From: Novosphingobium sp. SG919
GTDB taxonomy: Bacteria; Pseudomonadota; Alphaproteobacteria; Sphingomonadales; Sphingomonadaceae
DNA length: 64,000 bases
Assembly: GCF_012932495.1 (NCBI RefSeq)
Contig: NZ_JABCNG010000001.1
Span: 682,001-746,000 of the forward strand
Reading direction: 5' to 3'
Made by a program: the position numbers and the translations under genes. The notes below the pieces were generated by a model that saw only the letters and a list, made by a program, of their open reading frames with translations, was not told the origin of the DNA and did not search any database. Every line of letters begins with the position of its first letter. Position 1 is the first letter of the stretch. This document shows, one piece after another, positions 9,018-19,186 of the stretch.

Positions 9018-9270
9018 CCGCCGCCTCGCGCTCGGCCTTGATGCGCAGCATGGCGGCGTGGCACACCGGTGACGTCTGCTCGATCTTGGTGATCATGCAG
9101 GCTTCCACCTTCTTGCGGCTCAACGATTTCATCTCTGCTGGGCACAGCCGCCGCGCTTCCTGAACGCAGGCCTTCTTGCCCGGATCGGGCTGGGGCGATG
9201 CAGCGGCCTGGCCCATGCCCAGCACAATGGCACCCAGGGCCAGAACAACGCGGGCAGCACGTGACAGCAT
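9007..9270 (-). CDS. Small secreted cysteine-rich-repeat protein
   Basis: This 87-residue protein has a clear Sec signal peptide (MLSRAARVVLALGAIVLG, cleavage near AAASP) and a short mature part with four cysteines spaced like the cysteine-rich repeat family (CVQEARRLC, then ACMITKIEQTSPVC). It is probably periplasmic and disulfide-bonded. I chose the ATG at 9270 because AAGGA lies eight bases upstream and the signal peptide begins there. Longer in-frame starts lack these features. It is convergent with the methyltransferase-like gene. The function is unknown. Confidence 0.7.
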   Translation of the reverse strand: MLSRAARVVLALGAIVLGMGQAAASPQPDPGKKACVQEARRLCPAEMKSLSRKKVEACMITKIEQTSPVCHAAMLRIKAEREAAARH

Positions 9271-9373
9271 CGATGCATTCCTTGCGACAGGGGCAGGCTT
9301 TGCCCGGATGTTGCCGATTGGACTCATTCTTGCGATGCTTGTCAACGGCTTGCCGTACTTGGGGCGTAGCGGG

Positions 9374-9553
9374 TCAGCGCAGTTTGGCGATGCTCAGTCC
9401 GTCTGCCTTGGCGCGATCTTTCACCGATTCCTCGGTACGGGTGAGGGCCTTGGCGATGGATTTCAGGCCCATGCCTTTCTTGGCAAGGGTGTGAAGCTTC
9501 TGGATTTCCGCAGGAGTCCAGGGCTGGCGATGACGTTCGAACTTTTCGGCCAT
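9374..9553 (-). CDS. 59-residue SANT/Myb-like helix-turn-helix protein
   Basis: This very short frame begins MAEKFERHRQPWTPAEIQKL and ends DGLSIAKLR. The PWTPAEIQKL start followed by GMGLKSIAKALTRTEESVKDRAK is the pattern of a SANT/Myb-like or GcrA-like helix-turn-helix, with the tryptophan anchoring helix 1 and an Ala-Leu-Thr-Arg-Thr turn before the recognition helix. It is therefore probably a small DNA-binding protein. The gene lies between the cysteine-rich protein and the aldehyde dehydrogenase, all on the minus strand, and is easily missed by gene callers with a 60-residue cut-off. Its target is unknown. Confidence 0.65.
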   Translation of the reverse strand: MAEKFERHRQPWTPAEIQKLHTLAKKGMGLKSIAKALTRTEESVKDRAKADGLSIAKLR

Positions 9554-9646
9554 GGCGCGGGCGGTAGTGCACGGCGGGCAGGCTGTCCAAGGAAACGAGA
9601 CCCGGTGCGGTGTGGGCGCGCGGGTGGGCGCGCCCGGTTGCCGGCA

Positions 9647-10996
9647 TCACTGGTGCAGGTAGATCGCGCGTTCGTGGCTGAAGCACTTGAAGCCGAAGTA
9701 GCCGTGATAGCTGCCCATGCCGCTGGTGTTCACGCCGCCGAACGGCAGGTTGTTTTCCAGATAGTGCGAGAACACGCCGTTGACCGTGACCCCGCCCGAA
9801 GAGGTGCGGGCAAGGACCTTCTCGACCGTCGCGTCGTCCTTGCTGAACACATAGAGCGCCAGCGGCTTGTCGCGCGCCTCGATATAGCCGATCGCCTGGT
9901 CGAGCGTGTCATAGGTCATCACCGGGATGACCGGGGCAAAGATCTCGTCCTGCAGGATCGCCATCTGCGGCGTCACGTCGGTGAGCATGGTGGGGTGGAT
10001 CGTCAGGTCATCGGCGTCGAACTGGCCGCCCACGGCCACCGTGGCGCCCTTGGCCACGGCATCGTCGAACATCGCCTTGACCCGGTCGAAATTGGCTTTG
10101 TTGACGATCTGGGCAATGCCGTCCTTCTTCAACTGGCCGGCTTCGTCATAGAGATTGGCCTGCACGCGGGCGCGGAATCCATCGACCAGCGCGGCCTTGG
10201 CGTCTTCGGGCACGAAGACATAGTCCGGGCTGATGCAGGCCTGGCCGCCGTTGAACTGCTTGGCTGCGGCCAGGGCAGCGGCGATCGGCGCGATATCCGC
10301 GCCGGCATCGATGATCACCGGAGACTTGCCGCCTAGTTCCAGCGTCACGCTGGTAAGGTGGCGGGCGGCGGCGGCCATCACGATCTTGCCCACGCGCGGG
10401 CTGCCGGTGAAGAAGATGTGGTTGAACGGCAGGTCGAGCAGCGCGGTTGCCACCGAAACGTCGCCTTCGAACAGGGCCACGTCCTTTTCATCGAAGGCTT
10501 CGCGGATGATCTTGGCGGCAACGCGTGCTGTGGCCGGGCACAGGTCGGTCAGCTTGACGATGCAGGTGTTGCCGGCGGCAATCGCGGCGGCCACCGGGCC
10601 CAGCGCCAGGCCCAGCGGGAAATTCCACGGCCCCAGCACCAGGCACACGCCGCGCGCTTCATAGCGGATCTGCGCGCGATCCGCCGGGTTGAGCGAGGTG
10701 GCGACTTCCGTCGGCTGCATCCAGGTTTCGAGATTGTCGATGTTGCGCTGGATGTTGCCGGTAACGTTGAGCACTTCGGTCACGCGGATTTCGCCCACCG
10801 GCTTGCGCGTGTCTTCCTGCACGGCGGCCACGATGGCATCGGCATGGGCTTCGACCGCGGCTTTCATGCGGGCCAGCTTGTCCTTGCGCTCCGCCGCGCT
10901 GGAGGCCTTCGCCTCCCACTGGTGGGCCTGCTGCAAGGCAAAGACGCGCGCGATATCGGCCGAAAGGTCGGCGGCGGTGGGAACGGCAATGGTCAT
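9647..10996 (-). CDS. Aldehyde dehydrogenase, class-3 / coniferyl-aldehyde-dehydrogenase type
   Basis: This 449-residue NAD(P)-dependent aldehyde dehydrogenase has the catalytic Glu in LELGGKSP (about residue 220), the catalytic Cys in GQACISPD (about 254), the conserved GPWNFPLGL cofactor motif and the PFGGVNTSGMG C-terminal motif. The compact length and the motif set place it with class-3-like enzymes, which include coniferyl aldehyde dehydrogenases of lignin-degrading sphingomonads. The substrate is inferred, not shown. I prefer the ATG at 10996. The ATG at 11008 has AGG directly abutting it, with no spacing. A 19-base palindrome just upstream (11025-11043) suggests control by a TetR-type repressor, but no such regulator gene is adjacent. 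Confidence 0.85.
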   Translation of the reverse strand: MTIAVPTAADLSADIARVFALQQAHQWEAKASSAAERKDKLARMKAAVEAHADAIVAAVQEDTRKPVGEIRVTEVLNVTGNIQRNIDNLETWMQPTEVATSLNPADRAQIRYEARGVCLVLGPWNFPLGLALGPVAAAIAAGNTCIVKLTDLCPATARVAAKIIREAFDEKDVALFEGDVSVATALLDLPFNHIFFTGSPRVGKIVMAAAARHLTSVTLELGGKSPVIIDAGADIAPIAAALAAAKQFNGGQACISPDYVFVPEDAKAALVDGFRARVQANLYDEAGQLKKDGIAQIVNKANFDRVKAMFDDAVAKGATVAVGGQFDADDLTIHPTMLTDVTPQMAILQDEIFAPVIPVMTYDTLDQAIGYIEARDKPLALYVFSKDDATVEKVLARTSSGGVTVNGVFSHYLENNLPFGGVNTSGMGSYHGYFGFKCFSHERAIYLHQ

Positions 10997-11024
10997 GGTC
11001 CGTGGCATCCTGCTGGCTTTTTAT

Positions 11025-11043
11025 TCGTTAGTTAAACTAACGA
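11025..11043. promoter_or_regulatory. TetR-type operator palindrome
   Basis: CGTTAGTTAAACTAACG, extended by one base on each side, is a perfect inverted repeat about a central A. It begins 29 bases upstream of the chosen aldehyde dehydrogenase start. Its size and symmetry are typical of TetR-family operators. It probably overlaps the promoter of that leftward gene. Confidence 0.55.
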
Positions 11044-11816
11044 TAATTCTGCAGGAAGCAAATGCCATGTTGCCAGCGTGGCCCTGCACGAAGGGGCAGG
11101 CCCCGGCGCAGGCAAAGTCTGCCCCAGACGCCGCGCATAAAACGAGGGCCGGCATTGCTGCCGGCCCTCACGAACGCCTGTGACCGGCCAAGCCGGTCTT
11201 GGGGAAGCGGGCGCTGACCAACGGTTGCGGGCGAGGGCCGTTCAGGACATCAAAGCCCCTGGGCCGTTGGCGGCGCCCGGCTGGTCAGGCGGCGTCAAAG
11301 CTCTCGTGCGCAGTCCGCATTCGCTCGCCCGGGGAAGGGCGAGGCCAGAACCCTTTTCCGCAACACCGCACGGTGCGCAGCATCACGGGCGTGGCCTTTA
11401 CACCGAAGCACCGCTCCCACGCGCGCCGATCATGAACGCACGGGACGGACCCCACCGGGGCAAAGGCACCGGCAAATGGCGCCGTGGGCACAATTCCTGG
11501 CCGCGTGTTTCGACACGGGCATGTGCGAAATTGCTGCGCACAAAAACCATTGCCGCAAGCCCCCTCGCGGGCGCCACATATCCCCCTCACCATGCCGTGA
11601 AGGCACGAGCGGAATGCATGGTGTTCCGTTTGGCAAAAGGCTTGCTCTTCAGGTAAAGAGCTTTGCAAATCAGGGGCTTGCGCCTGCTGATTGGCGGCAC
11701 TTCATCCTGTCGATTTCCGGATGCTGCGCCTGTCTTTCGAGTCGCGCAAGAGGGAATTTTGCGGATGGTTTGACGGGCGGGACGAGGCGAGTTTGCGGTG
11801 TTGTGCAAGGTTTCGC
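11044..11816. other. Long non-coding stretch with strong RNA secondary-structure potential
   Basis: No frame in this interval has a credible ribosome-binding site or family match. The left part folds strongly. GACCGGC-CAA-GCCGGTC (11182-11198) is one perfect stem. Outer arms GGGCGC / GCGCCC, enclosing CCAACGG / CCGTTGG (about 11208-11278), form a long interrupted stem around a loop of roughly 40 bases. The hairpin at 11144-11169 then works as a terminator for leftward reading. I could not match this to RNase P, tmRNA, SRP or a cobalamin riboswitch core. It may be a leftward structured RNA or simply a leader or terminator region. Confidence 0.4.
11137..11169 (-). terminator. Hairpin terminator, leftward
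   Basis: A perfect 10-bp stem (GAGGGCCGGC with GCCGGCCCTC, six-base loop) is followed on the minus strand by GTTTTATG. It would end a transcript coming from the right, where no coding gene is apparent. That makes an untranslated RNA in 11170-11400 worth considering. Confidence 0.55.
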
Positions 11817-11949
11817 ACCACCCCCCGACCCCCTCCGCTGAAGAGGAGGGAGAGTATGCAGAAAATGCCCCTCCACTGAAGGGGAGGGGGGTATTGCGCA
11901 GGCACAAAAAAGCCCCCTCCTCTTCAGAGGAGGGGGTTGGGGGTGGTGG
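11817..11949. repeat. Dispersed inverted repeat R-B, copy 1 (three-hairpin form)
   Basis: The outer arms (CACCACCCCCC-type left end, GGGGGTGGTG right end) enclose purine/pyrimidine palindromes CTGAAGAGGAGG and CCTCTTCAGAGG, plus an extra middle hairpin CCCCTCCACTGAAGGGGAGG. The same outer units recur at 58905-58998 with a different centre. This copy lies 26 bases beyond the stop of the leftward argG gene and may help end its transcript. Confidence 0.8.
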
Positions 11950-11975
11950 AGGCCATAAGCAGCCTCGAAGGGAGA

Positions 11976-13190
<1,215 letters not shown>

Positions 13191-13313
13191 GGGCGGGCAC
13201 TCCTCAACTGAAAGACGCGACAATGCCCGGACAGGGCAAGGACGGGGCGCGCCTAACAGGCAGGGGGCCATATCGCAAGGCGCGCGGGGGATTTTCGCCC
13301 CCCGCGCCCGCGC

Positions 13314-14096
13314 TCAGTTCATGAACCAGCCGTGGCTGGCCACCAGCGACTGGCCGGTGAGGGCATTCGTCGGGAAGGCGGCAAAGAACAGCGCCACTTC
13401 GGCAATATCGTCCACCGTGGTGAATTCGCCGTCCACGGTCTGGCCGAGCATGACCTTCTTGATCACCTCGTCCTCGCTGATCCCCAGTTCCTTGGCCTGT
13501 TCGGGAATCTGCTTGTCCACCAGGGGGGTGCGGACAAAGCCGGGGCAAATCAGGTTGGTGCGCACGCCCTTCTTGCCGCCTTCCTTGGCGATCGTGCGGG
13601 CCAGGCCCTCAAGCCCGTGCTTGGCCGTGACATAGGCGCTCTTGAGCGGAGAGGCTTCCTTGGAATGGACCGAACCCATGAACAGGATCGCGCCGCTGCC
13701 CTTGGCATACATGTGCGGCAGCACCGCCTTGCTGGTGAGGAAGGCGCCATCGAGATGGATCGCCAGCATCTTTTTCCAGTCAGCAAAGGCGAAATTTTCC
13801 ACCGGGTTGACGATCTGGATGCCCGCGTTTGACACCAGGATGTCCACCCCGCCCCAGGCGTCCACCACTTTGGCAACGCCGGCGTTGACCTGATCCTCGC
13901 TGGTCACGTCCATTTCCACTGCCATCGCCGCGCCGGGATGATCGGCGTTGATGCCATCGGCAGCGGCCTGCGCCGCGTCCAGCTTGAGATCGGCAATCGC
14001 CACGCGCCCGCCGGCCTGGGCATAGCGCTTGGCAATGGCCAGGCCGATGCCGCTGGCCGCCCCGGTGACGATGGCGATCTTGTTGTCGAGGTTCAT
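13314..14096 (-). CDS. bdhA: 3-hydroxybutyrate dehydrogenase
   Basis: This 260-residue short-chain dehydrogenase interconverts 3-hydroxybutyrate and acetoacetate with NAD. The cofactor motif TGAASGIG lies at residues 11-18, the NAG motif at 90-92, and the catalytic set Ser142, Tyr155 and Lys159 (SAYVTAKHG) is intact. The specific call to 3-hydroxybutyrate dehydrogenase is by overall resemblance (for example the [16 protein letters not shown] region and the C-terminal [15 protein letters not shown] end, here [11 protein letters not shown]). The start at 14096 has GGAG about nine bases upstream. It lies 52 bases downstream of a patatin gene in the same direction, which suggests a two-gene unit for turning over polyhydroxybutyrate or membrane lipid. 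Confidence 0.9.
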   Translation of the reverse strand: MNLDNKIAIVTGAASGIGLAIAKRYAQAGGRVAIADLKLDAAQAAADGINADHPGAAMAVEMDVTSEDQVNAGVAKVVDAWGGVDILVSNAGIQIVNPVENFAFADWKKMLAIHLDGAFLTSKAVLPHMYAKGSGAILFMGSVHSKEASPLKSAYVTAKHGLEGLARTIAKEGGKKGVRTNLICPGFVRTPLVDKQIPEQAKELGISEDEVIKKVMLGQTVDGEFTTVDDIAEVALFFAAFPTNALTGQSLVASHGWFMN

Positions 14097-14148
14097 CTTT
14101 TCAAACTCCAGGTCTGGTCGGTCCCCAGAAGGTGGGCCGGCCCTGCCG

Positions 14149-15291
14149 TCAGGCAAGGTCGAGCGTGACGATGCCGCGCTGCGGGCGCTGGCGATGTTTC
14201 CAGCGCGGGCTGGCAAACGAGCGTTCCACATCGCGGCGGCCATTTTCCCAATGGCCGTTCACCGTCATGCGCGAAAACTCGTAATCCTTGCTTTGGGTTT
14301 CATAATCCTCGCCGCGATTGATCAGGTGCAGGATCGTCACCGGCCCATCCTGGGCGTGGGCGGTCAGCGTGGCGAGGTCTTCGTCCTTGGCAAATTCGGG
14401 TGGCAGGCGCTCGGCCAGCCGTGCCGCGGCGGCTTCGAGCGCCTCGATCCGCTTTTGCATGTCGGTGTTGAGCCGGGTGCGGCTGGAAAAGCGGATGTCC
14501 TTTTCGCGCTGCGCGCTTTCGGCCAGGCTGCGCGGCATCATCCCGCGTGCGGAGAAGAGATCCACCTGGAACACCAGCACCGGATCGCGCGCGGCCTGCG
14601 CACGGGCGCTGTCGTGCCGGTCTGCCTCGCGCGCGCGCTCGTCCAGCACGAATTGCAGCGGCGTGTTGGAAACGATGCCGCCGTCCCAATAGGGTTCGCC
14701 ATCCACCATCACCGGCGGGAAGCCCGGCGGCAGGGCGCCGCTGGCCATCACGTGTTCTGGTTCGATCAGGCGGTCGCGGTTGTCGAAATAGGCGAAATTG
14801 CCGTTGAGCACGTTGACCGCGCCAACGCTGAACCGAACTTTGCCGCTGTTGATCAGGTCGAAATCCACCAGTTCGAGCAGCGTCTGGCGCAGCGGGCTGG
14901 TGTCGTAGAGGCTGATCGAATCGGGCGAGCCGGGCAGGGCCAGCCACGGCGGCGTGGTGCGCGGTGTGAAGAAACCGGGAATGCCGGTAAGCGCAACCGA
15001 CGCGGCGGCCCATTCGTTGAACAGGCGGCGGCCCCAGCCATCGGCGAACGGTGAAGGGTAAGGGATGCGCGACGATGCCTGTTCCCAGAACGCGCGCAAG
15101 TTGCGCACGCGCCGCTCTGGCGGGTTGCCCGCAATCAGCGCGGCGTTGATCGCGCCGATGGAAATGCCCGCCACCCAATCGGGGCTATAGCCTTCGCCAG
15201 CCAGTGCCTCGAACACTCCGGCCTGATAGGCGCCCAGCGCGCCGCCGCCCTGGAGCACCAGAACACATCGTTCGCGCGTTGCATCGGCCAT
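14149..15291 (-). CDS. Patatin-like phospholipase with DUF3734 tail
   Basis: This 380-residue protein has the patatin catalytic dyad layout: the oxyanion motif [11 protein letters not shown] near residue 15, the nucleophile Ser44 in GISIG, and the Asp in WDGGI. The C-terminal region, about 120 residues, resembles the DUF3734 domain found on many proteobacterial patatins. It is predicted to hydrolyse acyl esters, from phospholipids or possibly polyhydroxybutyrate granules. The start codon at 15291 has a weak GGA-type site. A second ATG at 15315 is possible. It pairs with bdhA downstream and is divergent from smpB. Confidence 0.88.
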   Translation of the reverse strand: MADATRERCVLVLQGGGALGAYQAGVFEALAGEGYSPDWVAGISIGAINAALIAGNPPERRVRNLRAFWEQASSRIPYPSPFADGWGRRLFNEWAAASVALTGIPGFFTPRTTPPWLALPGSPDSISLYDTSPLRQTLLELVDFDLINSGKVRFSVGAVNVLNGNFAYFDNRDRLIEPEHVMASGALPPGFPPVMVDGEPYWDGGIVSNTPLQFVLDERAREADRHDSARAQAARDPVLVFQVDLFSARGMMPRSLAESAQREKDIRFSSRTRLNTDMQKRIEALEAAAARLAERLPPEFAKDEDLATLTAHAQDGPVTILHLINRGEDYETQSKDYEFSRMTVNGHWENGRRDVERSFASPRWKHRQRPQRGIVTLDLA

Positions 15292-15521
15292 CGTGGTCTT
15301 TTTCCGCCTTGTCATGCGCCGCCTGCGTGCAGTGCAGCGCGGTGCAGTGTGGGAGGGCAACGTGAAACTGGCAAGACGGGTTCCGCCACCCCCGTTCCGA
15401 TTGTTGGGGCGCCACTTGCAGATTTCGCATGTGCTGGGCGGCCGCGTGGCGGAGAAACTTGCGCGGCTTTGGAATTCGCCTGCTTTCCATGCGGGCAATC
15501 CCACCCTACATGGGCTGCATC

Positions 15522-16004
15522 ATGGCAAGACCAACTCCCCAGGCCTTCGACAAGAAGAAGATCGTCGCCGAAAACCGGCGCGCGCGGTTCGAGTATTTCA
15601 TCGAAGACGTGTACGAGGCCGGCATCGCCCTGACCGGCACCGAAGTGAAATCGCTCCGCTTTGGCGAAGGTTCGATTGCCGAATCCTATGCCGAGGTGAA
15701 GAACGGCGAGGTTTGGCTGGTCAATTCCAACGTGCCCGAATTCAGCCACGGCAACCGTTACAACCACGAGCCCAAGCGCCCGCGCAAGTTGCTGTTGAAA
15801 GAGCGTGAAATCGCCAAGTTCCATGGCGCGGTAGAGCGCAAGGGCATGACGCTGGTGCCGCTGTCGGTCTATTTCAACGGCCGGGGCCGGGCCAAGGTGG
15901 AACTGGCCCTGGCCAAGGGCAAGAACGCGGCAGACAAGCGCGCCACGATCAAGGATCGCGATTGGCAGCGCGACAAGGCGCGGATCATGCGCGAACATAA
16001 CTGA
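15522..16004 (+). CDS. smpB: SmpB, tmRNA-binding protein
   Basis: This 160-residue partner of tmRNA works in rescue of stalled ribosomes. The sequence is typical: [20 protein letters not shown], then [29 protein letters not shown] and a basic C-terminal tail rich in Lys and Arg ([14 protein letters not shown]). I chose the ATG at 15522 by family N-terminus (MARPTPQ, then [13 protein letters not shown]). In-frame upstream codons lack homology. It opens a forward run continuing into DUF2062 and cckA. The tmRNA gene itself was not found in this window. Confidence 0.97.
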   Translation: MARPTPQAFDKKKIVAENRRARFEYFIEDVYEAGIALTGTEVKSLRFGEGSIAESYAEVKNGEVWLVNSNVPEFSHGNRYNHEPKRPRKLLLKEREIAKFHGAVERKGMTLVPLSVYFNGRGRAKVELALAKGKNAADKRATIKDRDWQRDKARIMREHN

Positions 16005-16117
16005 ACGCGATTCTTGGCGCGCGGCTTCATCGCTTGGCAAGCTGGGCGGGTGCAGGATCGCGGCGAACGCCTTGGCCGCCACCATTGCTGCCACAACCAC
16101 CAGGAACTGCCGTTTCG

Positions 16118-16663
16118 ATGCATCAGAAGATAGCCACGATGGTCCGCTCCTCGATGCCCACGCGCGAGCAGATGGAGCGCAACCGCTTTACCGGGCCGCT
16201 TGCGGCGCGGGCGGAACTGTGGCGCTTCACCCGCCGCTCGGTGCCGCGCGGCGTGGCGATCGGCCTGCTGGTGGGCATCTTCGCGATGATCCCGGGTGTG
16301 CAGATCGCGGGTGCTGCGGCCATGTGCCTGCCGTTTCGCGGCAATATCCCGATTGCCGCGGGGATGACCTTCCTCTCCAATCCGGCGACAACGCCGCTGT
16401 TCATTGCCGCCTCGCTCGCGCTAGGCAACTGGTTTGGCTTCCACGCCGATGTCCCCACGTTCATGGGGCTGTTCGAACGCGGCGCCAGCCTTTCGGAATG
16501 GACGGGCTGGCTGCTGTCCGATGCGGCCCCCGCGCTGGTGTTTGGCCTGTTCGTGATCTCGGTGGTGGCTGCCGCGCTGGGCTATGTCATCGCGGCGTTT
16601 GCCTGGCGCTGGTGGACGGTGCACAAGCGGCGCACGCGCCTGGCCATGCGCGCCGGGCATTGA
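16118..16663 (+). CDS. DUF2062 membrane protein
   Basis: This 181-residue inner-membrane protein of the DUF2062 family has a basic cytoplasmic N-terminus followed by three or four hydrophobic segments. Visible family features are the RGVAIGLLVGIFAMIPGVQ stretch and LSNPATTPLFIAASLALGNW. AGGAA lies 11 bases before the ATG at 16118. It precedes cckA by 45 bases and is probably co-transcribed with it. The family function is not established. Confidence 0.85.
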   Translation: MHQKIATMVRSSMPTREQMERNRFTGPLAARAELWRFTRRSVPRGVAIGLLVGIFAMIPGVQIAGAAAMCLPFRGNIPIAAGMTFLSNPATTPLFIAASLALGNWFGFHADVPTFMGLFERGASLSEWTGWLLSDAAPALVFGLFVISVVAAALGYVIAAFAWRWWTVHKRRTRLAMRAGH

Positions 16664-16708
16664 TGAAGTGGGCGGGCTTTGCCGCCTGCAGGGGTGAAGG
16701 GAGCGAGC

Positions 16709-19183
16709 GTGCCGGCCGCAGCGGGCGACATCGAGGGGGAGAGCGACCGCTCGGCCACGCAGGCGGGTGCAGGCCCGGCCTGGCGACGCGATGCCATTGC
16801 GGTGGCCGCGGCAGCGGCGCTCGGCGCTCTGGTGCTGTGGCTGGTCGCGGGCGATGCGGTTCTTGCGCTGGCCTATCTCGTCGGCCTTGGTGCGCTGGTT
16901 CTGGCGGCGCGGCTGGTGGTGCGGTTCGTGCCCCAACGGGCCGATTCCGCCTTGGCGGCGCCCGATTGGTCGGTCACTTTCACGGCGATCGAACGGCCTG
17001 ACGAAGCGCTGGCGATCATCGACCGGGCCGGGCGCCTGGCTTGCGCCAACAGCCGCTTTGCCCAATGGTTTGGCCATGCCGCGCCCCCGCGCGTGCCGCT
17101 CGATGGGCAAGACGCCGATGCGCTCGATGGCGCGGTGCGGGCCGCATGGCGCGATGGCCGGGCGCATCTGGACCAGGTTGCCTCGCCCAAGGGGCGCTGG
17201 CGGGTAGACCTGCTGCGCGCCGGGCGCGGGCAGGATCACCTCGTCTGCCGTTTCGTGCCGCTGGCGCAGGTCGATCTGGTGGCCGACATGGCCGGCCATG
17301 TCGCGGGCAAGCTCGGCCGCGCGCTGGCGCGCGAGGGTATCCAGGCCGCCGTGGTCATGCCTGATGGGCGGGTGCGGGCGGCCAACACCGCCTTTGCCGC
17401 CCGCGCCAATGGCGAGGGCAGCGCCGTTGTGGGCAGCGATTTCGTTTCCTGGTTCCGCGCCGATGATAGCGAGCGCATCTTCTATGCCCGCGAAGGCGCG
17501 CGGGGCATGCCGGTGCGCTTTGTCCATGTGCCGGTTGTCGATCCCGATGGCGTGGCAGGCACCGGGGCCATTTCCGATCCGGCACGGGTGCCCTCGCTGT
17601 TCCTGATCATCGACAACGATGGCGCGCTCGGTGATGCGCGCGCGGGGCTTCCGCAGATCGAGGCGCTGCTTTCGCGCCTGCCGCTCGGCTTGGCGATGAC
17701 CGACCGCGATGGCCGTTTTCTCTTTGCCAACCGTGCGTTCCTGCGCGCCGCGGGCCACGACGATACCGTCCCGCCGCCCTATCCGTCCGACCTGGTGATC
17801 CGCGAGGACAAGGGCGCCCTGGCCGATGCCGTGCGCCGCTATACCCAGGGCGCGCCCACGGCCGGAGACGTGGCGGTGCGGCTGCGTGCTTCGCCCGAAG
17901 AGCCGGTCTCGCTCAGCCTGGCTGGTGTGCGCGGCATGGGTGAGGGGGCGGTGCTGCTGTCCCTCAAGGATTCGACCGAGGAAGCCCGCCTCAAGCGCGA
18001 GATCGCGCAGGCCACCAAGATGCAGGCCGTGGGCCAGCTCGCTGGCGGCGTGGCGCACGATTTCAACAACGTGCTCACCGCGATCATCGGCTATTGCGAC
18101 TTGATCCTGATGCGCCACACGCCCGGTGACAGCGATTACGACGATATCCAGCAGATCAAGGCCAATTCCAACCGTGCCGCCTCGCTCACCCGGCAATTGC
18201 TGGCGTTCTCGCGCCAGCAGACGCTGCGCCCCGAAGTGCTGCAACTGCCCGATGTGGTGGCCGAGGTTTCCACGCTGTTGAAGCGCCTGCTGGGCGAGAA
18301 GATCCAACTCGACGTGACGCACGACCGCGATCTGGGCCTAGTGCGCGCCGATCCGGTGCAGTTGGAGCAGGTGCTGCTCAACCTGGCGGTGAACGCGCGC
18401 GACGCGATGACCGCCAATGGCACCGATACCAAGGCCGGTGGCAAGCTGCGCATCGCCACGCGCCGCGTCACCGCGAATGACGTGCGCGCAATGAAAAGCG
18501 AAATCCTGCCGATCGCGGATTACACCGCGCTGGTCGTGGAGGACACCGGGCACGGCATCAAGCCTTCGCAGATTGGCAAGATTTTCGAACCGTTCTTCAC
18601 CACCAAGGAAAAGGGCAAGGGCACGGGCCTTGGCCTGTCCACCGTCTATGGCATCGTCAAGCAATCGGGCGGGTTCATCTTTGCCGATAGCGAGGTGGGC
18701 AAGGGCACGCGCTTTACCATCTACCTGCCTGTCCACGTGCCCGATCCGGCCGAGGCGGCCGAAGCCGCGCGGCCCAAGGCCGAAACGCGCCGCACGGAGT
18801 GGACCGGCGGCGGGCGCGTGCTGCTGGTGGAAGATGAAGACACCGTGCGCGCCGTGGCCGAACGGGCCCTGGTGCGCCAGGGCTATGAAGTGACCACGGC
18901 CGCCGATGGCGAAGACGGGCTGGAAGCACTCGCCCGCATCATGGCCGCGGGCAACGACATCGACCTCGTGGTGTCCGACGTCGTCATGCCTTCGATGGAC
19001 GGGCCCGCCATGGCGCGCGAGATTCGCCGGGTGAAACCCGATCTGCCCGTGCTGTTCATGTCCGGCTATGCCGAGGAACAGCTCCGCCGCGAGATCGACA
19101 TTCCCAACATGCATTTCCTGGCCAAGCCGTTTTCCGTGGCGCAGATCGTGGCGGCGGTGGAACAGGTGCTGCGCGGCGGCTGA
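16709..19183 (+). CDS. cckA: CckA, hybrid sensor histidine kinase of the cell-cycle phosphorelay
   Basis: This 824-residue membrane kinase has two transmembrane helices (about residues 28-75), PAS-like sensory regions (about 85-200 and 320-430), a HisKA domain with the phospho-accepting His450 in AGGVAHDFNNVL, a HATPase domain (NARDAMT, DTGHGI, GTGLGLST) and a C-terminal receiver with Asp757 in SDVVMPSMDG. In Caulobacter, CckA passes phosphate through ChpT to CtrA and CpdR. The histidine-box sequence and the adjacency to recA support this identity. I chose GTG at 16709 because GAAGGGAG lies five bases upstream. An in-frame TTG at 16679 is the alternative. The partner CpdR is also encoded in this window, at 36000-36362. 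Confidence 0.93.
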   Translation: MPAAAGDIEGESDRSATQAGAGPAWRRDAIAVAAAAALGALVLWLVAGDAVLALAYLVGLGALVLAARLVVRFVPQRADSALAAPDWSVTFTAIERPDEALAIIDRAGRLACANSRFAQWFGHAAPPRVPLDGQDADALDGAVRAAWRDGRAHLDQVASPKGRWRVDLLRAGRGQDHLVCRFVPLAQVDLVADMAGHVAGKLGRALAREGIQAAVVMPDGRVRAANTAFAARANGEGSAVVGSDFVSWFRADDSERIFYAREGARGMPVRFVHVPVVDPDGVAGTGAISDPARVPSLFLIIDNDGALGDARAGLPQIEALLSRLPLGLAMTDRDGRFLFANRAFLRAAGHDDTVPPPYPSDLVIREDKGALADAVRRYTQGAPTAGDVAVRLRASPEEPVSLSLAGVRGMGEGAVLLSLKDSTEEARLKREIAQATKMQAVGQLAGGVAHDFNNVLTAIIGYCDLILMRHTPGDSDYDDIQQIKANSNRAASLTRQLLAFSRQQTLRPEVLQLPDVVAEVSTLLKRLLGEKIQLDVTHDRDLGLVRADPVQLEQVLLNLAVNARDAMTANGTDTKAGGKLRIATRRVTANDVRAMKSEILPIADYTALVVEDTGHGIKPSQIGKIFEPFFTTKEKGKGTGLGLSTVYGIVKQSGGFIFADSEVGKGTRFTIYLPVHVPDPAEAAEAARPKAETRRTEWTGGGRVLLVEDEDTVRAVAERALVRQGYEVTTAADGEDGLEALARIMAAGNDIDLVVSDVVMPSMDGPAMAREIRRVKPDLPVLFMSGYAEEQLRREIDIPNMHFLAKPFSVAQIVAAVEQVLRGG

Positions 19184-19186
19184 TTG

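Noticed and set aside
9176..10336. 386-codon plus-strand frame over the small genes and the aldehyde dehydrogenase
   Set aside because: It crosses three minus-strand genes with their own starts, and its sequence shows no domain.
11170..11345. Cobalamin riboswitch, suggested by a GCCCGCAACCG word on the minus strand
   Set aside because: The rest of the conserved core (the GGGAA-type boxes and the CCAGGAGACC-like end) is absent, and no cobalamin gene follows.
11285..11668. A 127-codon minus-strand frame rich in Cys in the gene-free block
   Set aside because: No ribosome-binding site, no family resemblance and biased composition. Several overlapping frames of similar quality exist there.
11817..11949. 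CRISPR-like array, suggested by repeated purine/pyrimidine units
   Set aside because: Units are inverted palindromes of unequal length without regular spacers, there are no cas genes, and the same element recurs singly at 58905.
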